Of a stretch of DNA of 64,000 nt, positions 23,537 through 34,620 are shown one piece after another. Positions within the stretch are counted from its first letter, which is position 1. Each line of letters opens with the position of its first letter. The stretch lies in contig JANCIK010000011.1 of assembly GCA_028532985.1 (NCBI GenBank), forward strand, positions 2,852,001 through 2,916,000, written 5' to 3'. The DNA comes from Stropharia rugosoannulata (taxonomy: Eukaryota; Basidiomycota; Agaricomycetes; Agaricales; Strophariaceae). The notes beneath the pieces were generated by a model. The model saw only the letters and a list, made by a program, of their open reading frames with translations. It made no database searches and was not told the origin of the DNA. The position numbers and the translations under genes are program-made.

Positions 23537-24817
23537 CTATGCCTGCTCCTTTCCCATACTATTCAGTCCTGGTTCAGAGGTCATACTGATCTGTGGAGTA
23601 GCACTTGAGATGTTGTCATTTGCTGTCTGATGATGAAACTGAAGGGTTGAAACGGGTAGTGTATTCTCCACAATAGTAGATCCTAGATTGGGTGACATGC
23701 TGATCTGCGCGATCATAAGTGTTGGTGCTAGTACCTATCGGGTAATTAGTTTTTACTATGTTTCTGTAGTAGTTATTGAAAAGTCCTACAGTCATAACAG
23801 ATGTAATGGCAGAGACATATGTGGTGAATACAACAAGCAGCAAGAGATTACTGCTTGTAAAGCTAATTATCTCGTTTATGATACTCAAAACAGAAGCCAC
23901 GGAGTATATCACCGAGGATTCCATTGCGAAGGCGATAATCCTTTGGTATCTCTGGGTATGTCGTGTCTTGCATGCTGAACTTGCTATGCATCGGCATATG
24001 AAAATAGTAGATGAGATAGTGGTTAAGGCGGTCATCGCAAAAAAGACAACATTGATGATGTCTGCAATTTCTCCACACTTGGCAGTTTCGTTCCGAAATA
24101 CACATATCCCACTAGCAGCTGTAGTTACAATCCCTATAACTATATCTATGTGTCAGAAAATGCACAATCTTTGCCACTGTAGCAAGTGTTACATACCCAT
24201 TTCAAGTGCAAGGAATAGTACCGGAACCTTTATAGCAAGAATTGATTTATTTGCCAAATGATAGCATCTCCATACCTTGCATCAAGAAAGCTGGTTAACT
24301 CACTGAAACGTGTTAATAAAAATATACATTACCATGAGACCGTCTGCAATGATAGACGGTAAATCGTTTAAAATGGTAATAATATATGCAATTGCCGTGT
24401 TATCTGCGTTTATGTTGCATAACAAGGCAGATAACATTGATTGTGCATTATCGACGAAACAAATATTTAGCGCGTTCCACTGAAGGGCAATATTTGCAAT
24501 GCTTGTGGCCACGAGGGATAAAAGAGCACAAATAACAATGAAGCTTCTGCCTTGTTTCTTGTATGCTTTGTTTGACGTTACAATACTGGACGCAGTATGT
24601 AAATAGAAATACGCACCATATAAGTAAATTGTGCATATGGATACGGCCGTGTAAATTCCTATGACAGCCAATGTAATTAGTCGAAATAAACTGGTAGCTA
24701 TAAAAGGAGCTGACCCATTATGAAGATGTAGAATAAAGTTGAATCCAACTCATTAGTCAATATCGACTTCTGCAGGGCCACGTCCACTGTACTATCAGTG
24801 CTATCTGAGGAGGACAT
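23537..24817 (-). CDS. Seven-transmembrane protein B
   Basis: The exons on the minus strand are 24817-24715, 24658-24333, 24275-24197, 24145-23790 and 23734-23537, with lengths 103, 326, 79, 356 and 198 nt, exactly those of gene A. The product is 353 residues. Its family signatures are clearer than in A: IYTAVSICTIYLYG, ALQWNALNICFVDNAQS, IIADGLM-VWRCYHLANKS, ICRCIASSACKTRHTQRY and LAPTLMIAQISM. The tail is Gln/His/Ser-rich and hydrophilic. It is an intact multi-spanning membrane protein of unknown function. It forms a minus-strand series with the remnant at 26.2-26.8 kb and gene C. The first donor, GTCAGC, is weak but conserved in position. Confidence 0.82.
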
Positions 24818-24874
24818 TATGCTTTAAAAAGGGAGTGTTTTGCTTTTGGTATGTTAGGATAGCGCAGTGTGCTC

Positions 24875-24882
24875 TTTATATA
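24875..24882 (-). promoter_or_regulatory. TATA box of seven-transmembrane gene B
   Basis: TATATAAA on the minus strand lies about 57 bp before the start codon, followed by GAGCACAC as in gene A. Position and flanks are conserved between the paralogues. Confidence 0.55.
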
Positions 24883-24889
24883 AATGAAC

Positions 24890-26200
24890 AGAATACTGAC
24901 AATCAGCCGTCTTGACTACTTTCCCACTCAGATGAGTTGCCCAAGTCAAAGCAGTAACGCTCCATATCAACGTAAGTTGCTATTAATTTATAGATCATCG
25001 TGCGCTCAATGGGCAGAGGCACGTGTTAGCCCACCTTATGGCTAAGGTTTCACCGTTTCATATAACCAGCATTGATCAAACACTACATCACGGCGAGAGT
25101 CAATGAATTAATGACGGATCTTGTCGCCATGGGCGCTGCGTATGTAGTACGCCGGCCCACTGTACGGTCACCCTCCCATTGTTCTCCCGAGTCTCCACCG
25201 CTGTTTTGACAGCACATACTCTATACCTGGTCAGGATGCCGCCCTTGCACTGCTGCAAACTAAGGTTTCATGAGACGAGCTTACACTACACCACGCTGCC
25301 CTCCCCGCGCGAACAAACCAGGCTTTCCAATTCGATCCTCCCGAACGGAGGCTCTTGAGTGGGGCGGAAGCAGCGTGAGGGCGTCGTCCAAATCCGGGGA
25401 TGGCATAGAGATTCAGAGGGGCGCGGGTTGATGGGCCGAGGGAGGGCGAAGTAGAGAGGTCGTGAAGTGAGAGACGGCGTGATGAGAGAAGGATGGGGGA
25501 CTTGATACGGGTATGGATTAGTGTAAGGGCGAGAGGAAGCTTCATGACGCTTCTCAGGCAGCACCTCAGCTTAACCCTTTCCTGTCCAAGACGAGCACAG
25601 TATCCACCGAGGCCGGTTCACATCTGCCATTGACAGGCGCTCCACATAGACAAAATTGGATCAACGGTGCTGTTGATTTGAATAGATTTCAATGTCCTGA
25701 TCATGGAGCCTTAATTAATATCCCAAACCTCTGTTGATGATAGCACATACTGAGATCAAGACATTGATCCACATGTCCTTTAGTACAAAAGAACATCTCG
25801 ATGAAACACGAGGCAGGCAAGAACCGTGATGAAGAAATTGGATGTCATTAGAACTTCTCAAGATGTCGCTGACTTCGCCTCTATTCTAATTATAACAACA
25901 AGTCATACATATTTACCGGTGAAGTGCTAGAGGTCAATTTTATACAAGTGATGGATAATGAGGCATGTACGCAGGGCGCTCAAGGACTTCTAAGCAGTAA
26001 ATAATCGTAAACTGATCGCATTACGTTTCTAGGTAACATGCATCTAAATCAGATATTCTCTGTTCGATGTGAACCTCGACACATGAACTGCCTAGTAGAA
26101 GTACCTGCTACCCACAGTCATATGTAGGTCTTCATGGTATCAGTACGATACCACTGATTCTGCACTACCAGTGACATTCTGACAAATGTTGCAGTTACTG
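24890..26200. other. Intergenic, nothing recognised
   Basis: A GC-rich patch at 25.2-25.6 kb has overlapping frames on the minus strand (25231-25564) without domains; the rest is AT-rich. I see no gene. Confidence 0.35.
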
Positions 26201-26248
26201 AAGCATTCTTTGCAGGACTTTGAGTAGGAGCAAAGTCACGTTTAAGAA

Positions 26249-26820
26249 GTGCTTACCGAACAGAATAAGAAAAGTAAACTGAGAACACTGACTGCTTCAG
26301 ATACTAAACTCCTCCTCATAGTAAACAATGTTGTAGCCACTACAAATTCTACGGGTGCGTGTAATGCATTGGATTGTAGAAGTAGCTTCGTAATATGAAA
26401 ATTCTGTTGCTTTCCGGATATTAATGTTCCTGCAGTTATAAAAGATACACTATAATAAGCAATTAATATTGTTTCTAACGATGTTGTAAGGATTATAGCA
26501 TAAACAGAAAGAATAAGACGGGCATCGCAGGTCAGGTTTGGACGAAACCAATATATGCCGATCTATGGACTCATATTCAATTATATAAACAACTTCTACA
26601 ATTAATATCCTCTTACATATACAATGCACATCAAAGATGGTATTAAAATTACACGAACTGATCTGCACCAGATTTGGTGGCATCTCCGTATCTATTAAAT
26701 AGTGTTATTGCTATATTTCAAGAGTTATGTTTACTTACAAGCAGGCAGTCCACCAGACAAACCGTAGCTATCATGAGGGTATTGTTCAATACTTCAAGTA
26801 TATCAACTTCTTCTGTTGTT
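26249..26820 (-). pseudogene. Degenerate or partial seven-transmembrane relative
   Basis: On the minus strand an exon ending VCLVDCLL at a GTAAGT donor (~26732) is followed by a TTTAATAG acceptor. The next exon begins IRRCHQIWCRSVRVILIP, matching the family's DGLL-VWRC junction at both protein and splice level. After a ~54-bp intron (GTAAGAGG to CCATAG) an open stretch continues (IGIYWFRPNLTCDARLILS ... AYYSVSFITAGTL ... VVATTLFTMRRSLVSEAV) to a GTAAGC donor at about 26248. No matching 5' exons and no LAPTLM-type terminal helix were found, so it is probably decayed or strongly diverged. Confidence 0.4.
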
Positions 26821-26829
26821 TATTTAGCT

Positions 26830-27550
26830 TTCATATGTAGATTAGATATCTGACGGAATAAGATCAGCGGCAATGATGGTAATTTATATTGCATGATGGG
26901 AGTCACATTGCTTTGGTTCCCAGCAGGATTTCACATGTACAGCTACCTCCATTTTTGCTTGGATAACTTCCATTGGCTTCGCTCTGTGTTGGTAGGAACA
27001 ACTATGACTTCTGTGCCTTGCTTCTATTATCCGCCAAACTATGCACTTATACTCTGCTCCGATTGCTGCGCTCTTCCCATCCAGCGGGCCTAGGTTCATT
27101 CTTGCGCGTTCATTCATTCAGCTCTTTCATCCGTCTTGCCGAACCAGACTGCGCACTGCGTTCGTACAAGGTATATGCGGCCGGCCGGTGAAGCGAGGAG
27201 CCGATAATTTACATATGAAATTCGTTGTTTATATGGAGAAACTTTTAAAAAAGTCCAAAACTAATCACTGAACTGGGCGGCAGCTTCTTGCTCCCTTTCC
27301 TACGTTCTCCTGTAGTATATATACTGTATTCTATAAATAAAGTATCTGTATGCTTTGCGTTCATACCGGTATTTGCCCACACATTAAATTTTTCTGGTAT
27401 ATCCGTGTGGAGGTAGGTAGATTTTCTATTTTCCCTGCACAAGTTCAAGTTCCTTGTTAGCCGTGTTAGTGACGTCGCTTTGTTGGCGTGCAGAACATAT
27501 ATCTAATTTATTTCCCTCATACACAATTTTACTCAACACAGAATACAATT
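26830..27550. other. Intergenic, nothing recognised
   Basis: AT-rich sequence downstream of gene C and upstream of the degenerate relative. Short open frames only (for example 26884-27117 minus), which do not resemble the family's 5' exons. Confidence 0.35.
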
Positions 27551-27557
27551 GAAGTAG

Positions 27558-28836
27558 CTAGGCAGCCTGTTTATCATCATTTATGGCGTTGTCCACTTCA
27601 GAATACGCTTCAACAGGGGCTGGCTCCTGCTGTGAGCTATGCCCAGAGGTGTGCTGATTGAACTGCAGTGCAGTAACGTGATGTGAATGTGTTGTGTTTG
27701 AAACCTGTGTGTTGGATGACAGTGCGATTTGTGCAACCATCAGCATTGGAGCCAGTGCCTGTAAATGAAAGTCATCACATCTGCTGACCAGAATCAATCG
27801 GAAAAACTACAACATACTGTCATGGTTAGGCTGATAATGAAAGAGTATGGGAGGGCCTCAGATATAGCTGGAGGGTCTGTAATAATGTATACAATATAGA
27901 GCACTGCATATATCACTGCAGAACCAGTGTACAGTACAGCCGAATGGAGTGTGATGTTCATGATGCGTGTGAATCTTCCTCTATTGGGCATGTCGCAGTC
28001 CATTGACGCCAGGATTCTCCTGCAGATTGTGTACGTGGCTAGTAGACTCGTTGCTGCAGCAAAGACAGGTGCAGACGCAGTCACGACGTTTACTGCGGTA
28101 CCCAACTGCGAAGAAGGAGAGTCGTTAAATCCGACTAGAACGAGAATGAACAGGGTAGAGCTGGCTATCAACGATGCTGTAGTAATGTGAGTTCATTTTC
28201 ATGACGCTCTTGGATGCTTCTAACCTGTTTCGAAGAAGTAAAGGGCGTACAACGGCAAGAGAGCTCTATATGAGCCAACCATATGGGAGCACCTCCATAT
28301 CTTTGGCCGAAATTAGTACCGCATACAAGATCAAGATGCCGTAATGGTCACGTACAAGTAGACCGTCAGCGAGTATATAGCCAACATAAGAAAGCACAGT
28401 CTGTGCTGCTTGTACACCTGGCTCCCCAATTGCATTAAAAATAAACGCAGACTCTCTTGTTTCACCGTTATCTATGAATGCACCGAGGAGAAGCTGCCAT
28501 GAAAGGCATAGATTCACCAAGACCACGGTATTTAGTAGAGTAATTGTTGCGATAACAGTGAATTTTATGTCCCGTTTTGCTGTCCCTGGAGTTTTGTCAA
28601 CATTGAGTTCTGTACAGTACGAAAAAATACGCACCGTATATAAAGGCAGTTCCAATTAATACAGTGATACATACACCTAGCGGATAATCATTGTTTACGA
28701 AGAATATGATATATGTCGGAAGTTGTAGACGTTTACCTGTTAAAAAGGACAGCAATAAGTCGCCATTTAACTTGGTCCGGTTTATCAAGCTCTCATATGC
28801 TGGAGAGAAGCCCGGCATTCCTTGTTCGGAGGACAT
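27558..28836 (-). CDS. Seven-transmembrane protein C, frameshifted in exon 2
   Basis: The exons on the minus strand are 28836-28737, 28676-28356, 28300-28225, 28176-27818 and 27758-27558. The four introns sit at the same places and phases as in A and B. The family signatures are present: FIYGAYF, LSWQLLLGAFIDNGETRES, GYILADGLL-IWRCSHMV, TICRRILAS and LAPMLMVAQIAL. Exon 2 carries one base too many: after FIYGAYFFVLYRTQC a stop appears, while the correct continuation (ELNVDKTPGTAKRDI) lies in the +1 frame. A run of six T (minus strand) just after GCGTA is the likely site, since five T would keep the frame and the usual length (about 351 residues). It is either a recent pseudogene or a homopolymer sequence error. 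A 25-bp intron would also fit by phase but is implausibly short. Confidence 0.65.
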
Positions 28837-28839
28837 TTC

Positions 28840-30090
28840 ATGCAGTTGGAGTGAAATACACAGATAGTCTACCATTAAATAGGCGATCCACCCGCTGAAT
28901 AGGGGAAGGGACAGGCCAAATGGTCTTGAATTCATAATCTCATCCACCCTAAGCGTTCGTGTCAACAATATCTCTATCTGTCATTTTGACAAGCAAAGGG
29001 GTAACCTCATACTGTACATTGATCCATCACACTCTCTACATCAGTAAAGAAAATCACTGATGTCAGAATTGTATTAGGAATACAAGAATGATCCGAATAA
29101 TGGTTAGCAATAGGGCACCATATATTGTAATTCTAAGTATATCTGATTTAGACATGTGCATGATTGTCATTAACTGACAGAGTGCACATTGGAAGTCTAT
29201 TTTTATATCAACAACCCCAGCTATCATTTTAGAGCTGCGAGAAGTGGCGTCGTTAGTGCATTATCGAGACTGACGCTGGTTGATATGAACTATCACTATG
29301 ATGATTTATACAATATTTCCTTGTCTTAGTGGGAATGAAAACGTCTCTTTTGAAAGCGCAATTGTCTGGGTGAATTAAATACCAGCGACGTCTAGTGTAC
29401 TGCTAAGCGGGGCCTCTATGGAATGACATTTGGTATGCTCCTCAGAAGAGTGATACCGCACAGTATACACTTGAACTCGGACTACCCGTCGTACGGCCTT
29501 TCATGGGGTGTACGTACCGTAGCTTTATTGTTGACACATAGCACAGGGTTTACCAAGTCTTCTTTGAAGTTGGAACATAATATGCAGATAGAGAAGGATT
29601 AAACATTCTACGCCACTGTCTGGTACACTTTCATATTGTCGGGAAGCGCATCCCATCTCCTGAATCTTCGCACTGTACACTTTTCTCTCTCCCACACACT
29701 CCTCATTGAGAATATCCACGACGGGACATAGAAATAGAAGCATGCATTGTTCTCAACCATCCACTCCGAGTGATACAGCACTGGCCCAATGCCGCTTTAA
29801 AACGCCTCCTATGCTACACATGTGTCAGTCCCACGGGCCGCGGTGGAGCGAGAGAAAGCGCACGCGTTCTAAATGAGTGGACGAGCAAGTGAAAGCATCG
29901 AATAGTGCGAGAGTCGACGACCAAGGGCATGGACGGGCGACGACATGGGATAAAGTGAGCTGGAACGAGGAGGTACATTGGAATAGTCATGGAAATGACG
30001 CGGGGTGTACTGGGAGGGTAGTACAAAGATTTTTGAGACGAGAGAAGAGGATACTTGCGCCGAATGTATTGCGCGTAAAAGGAGTCAAGT
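28840..30090. other. Intergenic, possible membrane-protein scrap only
   Basis: Around 29160-29060 on the minus strand a short hydrophobic frame (MHMSKSDILRITIYGALLL ...) could be another scrap of the seven-transmembrane family, but no exon chain could be built. From 29.8 kb the DNA is repeat-like and leads into the segmental duplication. Nothing else seen. Confidence 0.3.
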
Positions 30091-31411
30091 GGACGAATGT
30101 AGGTCACCAACTGTTATGTAGCGAGTACAATAGAACCAAAATATATGCAGCACACTGGGCTATGTTTCTGACTGAACCAGCGAATATCAGTTATGTGCTT
30201 CGCGATGAGATTACAGCTTGCCGTGATTTTACCAGTACATTCTACGATCCTGGGTCAGATGAGGTCAGTACGCTGAGAAGTTGAATAATAGTCTGTTGTA
30301 GCGACAAGCAAATTAGATATAGTAGAAGGACTGACGGTGAAATTCTTTGAAAGGGGGTATGATGCTGGCATGGAAAACGACTCGGAGGTAGGGAAGGATA
30401 ATGGAGCAATGGAACGGGTTTGCTCGCCAGTGGTCATCTGCGCGTATACAAGAGTCCTGCCAGATGGTCTGATAACGCGCGGGATGGATCAAGCAGCTGA
30501 GACGAAGATGAACAAGCGTTCCCGGTGACCAGTTTTAATTACTCACCATTTCTCTGCAGAGTTACTTACCACCGTCCGTTGACCATCCGACCACCATGAC
30601 CCCCCGAACTGCTTAATTAAAGTAGCTATCCGCAATGCAATACCGCTCTTTAATAGACCTCTGGCATGATGCTTCTGACTCGTATTTGGAGCGGAGGCGA
30701 CGGACAGCATATGCAGCAATGAGGCGGACGGGATCTAGGCATGTTTGTTGCAGGCAGGTCAGACAGCTGCCGCAAGTCTGGCGCGTAAATATAAAATAAT
30801 GTGGTGGTCAGCGCTAGACTCCATTGCATGGGATATCTGGCTTTGTCTTCTTCTAAGTGCCACGTGTCTTTCAAATCCAAATAACCCAACTGATCCTATC
30901 CCGGACTGCTATAAATACAGTCATGTAACTATTTTTGTTCCATCTTACCCCTTCTGCGATCCAACCGGGACCTGCATTCAACTCCACCCCAGTCAATGTA
31001 TACATGTATCTTTTGTTCTTTTTAAGAATATAACTTTTCTCCTTGTATGTCCTTATTGTTTGGAAAATTACTGGGTGGACAAAGAAGACATCTTATTGGA
31101 GTCGCGCATTGCTCTAAGCGAAAGAAAATTCATACTGATAGGTCACCGGTCACCTATGGGGTAATCTGATCGCGGATCACAAACTCTAGGGGGCACCCTA
31201 TCACTCTCAATACCGATCTGGTGCGTTAGCTATTTTCTTAGTAAAACAGATTGTATTTTAGTACGACAAAGGCGTAGAGGACACGCTCATATTGCGCTCA
31301 AACAGGAGCGAGCGACGCGGAATAATCTTCGCGACGTACACCGCAAACCACTTCTATTTCGAGATGCAGATCTCGGTGCAGCTCTTGAAACACCACTCGA
31401 TGCTCATGAAG

Positions 31412-31419
31412 TATAAAAA
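31412..31419 (+). promoter_or_regulatory. TATA box of six-cysteine secreted protein 1
   Basis: TATAAAAA lies 78 bp before the start codon, in the context CATGAAGTATAAAA. The duplicate gene has TATAAAAG at the same distance (77 bp). Confidence 0.6.
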
Positions 31420-31489
31420 AAAACCGGCATTTGTAAAATATGTCAAAGCAGTATTTCTACTCGTACTTCAGCTAACAGTCAATAAAAAG

Positions 31490-31898
31490 ATGCGCAACTA
31501 CATCCTACTGGCATTCTCTCTGCTCTCTGGCGCTCTCAGCGTCAGAGCAAGCTCGTACAGCATTGAACTGTACGCTGACTCCAACTGCCAGGAGTTGATT
31601 ACAGTCGACAGTGGCACGTTCGGTACGAACGGCTGTATCACGCAGAGCGGTGTAAACAGCATCCGCATTACGAGCTTGAACAACGCTATGATCCACACCT
31701 GGGTGCGTCTCTTTTATATAATTATAATGTTTTACTTCAGTGCTAGGTCGATCAGAAGTAAACTAATGTACCATTTTGTAGGCACACGGGGAGTGCGACC
31801 ATAACGAGTGGACTGTCCCTATCAGTTGCCCAGGCGGAAACACGTGCATCCAGGCACCCGGGACGGAGTCGTTTGGGTTCCAGGTCGGGTGTATTTGA
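31490..31898 (+). CDS. Small secreted six-cysteine protein 1
   Basis: The exons are 31490-31702 and 31782-31898, with a 79-bp GT-AG intron in phase 0. The product is 109 residues. MRNYILLAFSLLSGALSV is a signal peptide with predicted cleavage near RASS. The mature part of about 88 residues has six cysteines (SNCQE, NGCITQ, GECDH, ISCPG, NTCIQ, VGCI), an even number consistent with three disulfides, and no known domain that I recognise. It looks like a typical small secreted protein of a fungus, possibly acting in host or microbe interaction; this is inference. A duplicate lies at 48.9 kb with the same promoter and intron. Confidence 0.75.
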
Positions 31899-31965
31899 TG
31901 AAGAACTGGCTGCGCTTGAACCATGTTTCTTATTTCATATGTTGTATCAGTTTCAGAAATATGTA

Positions 31966-33890
31966 TGCCCTAAAAAGGCTAGATAGTTCCCATATATTAC
32001 TACTTATATGCTGCACCACGCTGGAAAGACAAGAAAAGAATCGGAACTCGTCATCTATACCAAGTCTATACTTTGACACTTTAGGAGAGACATACTTACA
32101 ACATTGCATTTCGATAAATGAGTTCGTATTCAAGATATAAATAAAGCCACTTGCTCTCCGGGACATTGAATGGCTCTCCAAATCGCCGCAAGGCCCACGT
32201 GTAGGTACATATACGGAGACGCGCACGCGGGTGAATTCCGCAATGAGCGCTTCAGCTTCAGCTCTGTTAGCTGACTTCGTTTAGTGCACCGTACTGCCTG
32301 CCGCCGCTTGCGGCGGTGCGAGGTGGCTCACCAAGGGGCGTATATGCACTCATATCAGCACACGCCGCATGACGCACCGCACCCCCTTACACCGCACCCC
32401 CTCTCATCGCACTTCACGACACTCGAACTGCACCGCACCGTCCTGCTCACTAGCGCCTTCGCCCTATTACTGTCGAACCGAAACGTACAGATGCGTCCGC
32501 TCGCATTCACTTCCTGTTAATAGCCAAGCCACATCGCTGCCTCTGTCAGTCCCCTCCCTACTTCACCATTCCGTCCCATCTATACCCATTTATCCCTCTT
32601 ATTTGAAGGGTACATAGGAGTCAAATGGTATAGTCTGGACAGGTTCTAGGATTTTCCACATTCAACTAATCGAAGTGCCAATGTGCATACCTTGACGATT
32701 CGGAGGAATTTAACCTCTTCCTTCGTTGCCAAAAAATAGTCTTCGTACCAAATCAAATCCCACGGAATCATTCACTCAGTAACACAGAGCAGCTTTTGTT
32801 CAATGCACTTGGTATCAGATTTGACTACATCATGTTCATATATACTATTTTATTCCACACAACAGTGCATTGCAAGATGACCACTTTGTAACAAGGTATT
32901 TAATTGCTCAAAGCAAAAGATGAAGCTCATATACGGCTGTCATCGCGAGGTAGAACTTCGCTATTAATACCGTACAAGCAAAATTGACGCAATTGTATTT
33001 GGAATAGCCGTGGCTGTGACAATAAGGAACGTTCCGGTGATATAGAATGGGATCAAAAGCCATTGGATCACCCAAAACCTCATAGCCAATGGCGACGCCC
33101 CGAGGACGCCACAGGCTAACCCCCAAACGGCTATGGTTCTTAAATTTCTGATGACATGGAGGGAAAATGATGCTCCCGTAACAATCAATCTCATGCTGAC
33201 AGTGGTGAAATTATTTGACTTGTAAGATACATTCATATCAGAATGTCCACTAAATATAAGGATAATGACTTCTGTTTCTGATGGATGCTGAAATCGAAGT
33301 ACATATTATATTACAGCTCGTGTGCTGGTGTCTGGAAAAGAGCGGGCTGATTCCGCGCCGTGGCTACCCGTGACCATCTTACTCATTTTCTCCCACGGGT
33401 AAGCATCCGATATCTAGCAGTAAATGACTTCTTGCCAACTTCGTCCATACCATTATCATCACCTCCTGACTTGCGCGAAGTGGCTACCTTGAACCTGCTA
33501 CAATCCCCCCTTGATCTAATACTCCTCTTCTCTGCAACCTCTCGTATTGTACACAGATGAGATGAATGGCACGCCGCACAGGCAGGGATGAGGTGGGCGG
33601 CATCTAGGCATGTTGTTACACCACTGTATACTACAGAGTGTCGTTAAGTATGCCTTTTGCCTCCTGATGCATAATCTGTCTGCCTAGCTCGGCTACGATT
33701 CTCGTTTCCTCGGGTCTCCACCCATTCAGCCTTCGGACCCTTGTTTTCATCCGACTCTGCTTCGTGTGTATACGCCCTGGCGCAGATGGAGATAAAAATG
33801 CATTCGGCAGTGCATGCAATTTCCTGGCCTGTGGACATGGAGTTCCTGTTAAAGCATCTGCATACTTAAAAGGTTTGCATTGTGGTAGAC
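31966..33890. other. Intergenic, mostly nothing; hydrophobic scrap at 32964-33236 (minus)
   Basis: Between the duplication and the R1 repeat I see no intact gene. The minus-strand frame 33236-32964 (WGLACGVLGASPLAMRFW ... FLIVTATAIPNTIASILLV) is hydrophobic and resembles a fourth-exon segment of the seven-transmembrane family, but it has no neighbouring exons. About 33570-33620 carries a short dispersed word (GGCAGGGATGAGGTGGGCGG then ATCTAGGCATGTT) also seen near 30700 and inverted near 41110. Confidence 0.3.
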
Positions 33891-33899
33891 AAATGTCTA

Positions 33900-34620
33900 T
33901 CTATTGCCTGTGTCACTGTCGCTGCCGATAATTTTCTGCGCTGCCGTATGCGTACATATCCCCTGGAGACTGGACCAGCACTGTGCCGTACTAATTCGGA
34001 GCTCAGACTCCACTAGAATTTTCGCGGAAAGTGAGTGTGAGTTCGAGCATGGCGAGATCGAGAACTATATCGAGTCGCAGTGATGCCGCCGTTGATTCTT
34101 GATATTCGTGCCGTGTTGTCGCGCAGCCGTTGCACGCTCACTTGGCGTGCACATGATAAGTAATGCTGATAGTCGTTTATTTGTTATACCTGCCGCTTTG
34201 GCATATTATTTGTTGGCATTTTGAATCACAACGTCCAATTATTGTCCGTTTAAGTCACACTGGCTTTGAGCGCATTAGATATCTAAAAAATGTGATATTT
34301 ATGTACGGACAGGTTAGGAGTAGGTAGTATAGTACATATTGGCTAGACACGAGCGAGGAAGAGGGGTTTATGTATGAGATATGATAGTTGAATACTTTAT
34401 GGTGTAAAACAGGTATTATAAGAGATGATGAGCCGTCCAAGTGACCACGAAGCCTATGAAAGTTCTCATTCCTCCGATAAGTTGCGGTGGTGATGCAGAT
34501 GGAATGAATGATGAGAGGGTTGAGCATCATGAAGATGATAACGGAACGTGACGGGGAAGTGGAAGGGTATGTTCACAGAGCTGGGCGGGAGTACCGCATG
34601 ATTGTTTGCTCGCTATGTGC
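33900..34620. repeat. Repeat R1, inverted diverged copy plus short-form copy
   Basis: 33900-34330 is a diverged inverted copy of 3030-3480. From 34254 onward (CACACTGGCTTTGAGCGCAT, then GATATTTATGTA, GTATAGTACATATTGGCTAG and TACTTTATGGTGTAAAACAG) it matches 41433-41740 in direct orientation. No conserved coding frame is present. Confidence 0.6.

Larger units (their letters stand above)
30093..31965 (+). repeat. Segmental duplication, copy 1
   Basis: Matches 47711-49378 in the same orientation, from the word GTAGGTCACCAACTGTTATG to AGAAATATGTATG just past the secreted-protein gene. Identity is high, but the copies differ by blocks: about 60 bp (30240-30300) is absent from copy 2, and about 300 bp at 30495-30820 is replaced in copy 2 by an unrelated ~180 bp. 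The promoter, both exons and the intron of the secreted protein are inside the duplication. Confidence 0.75.
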
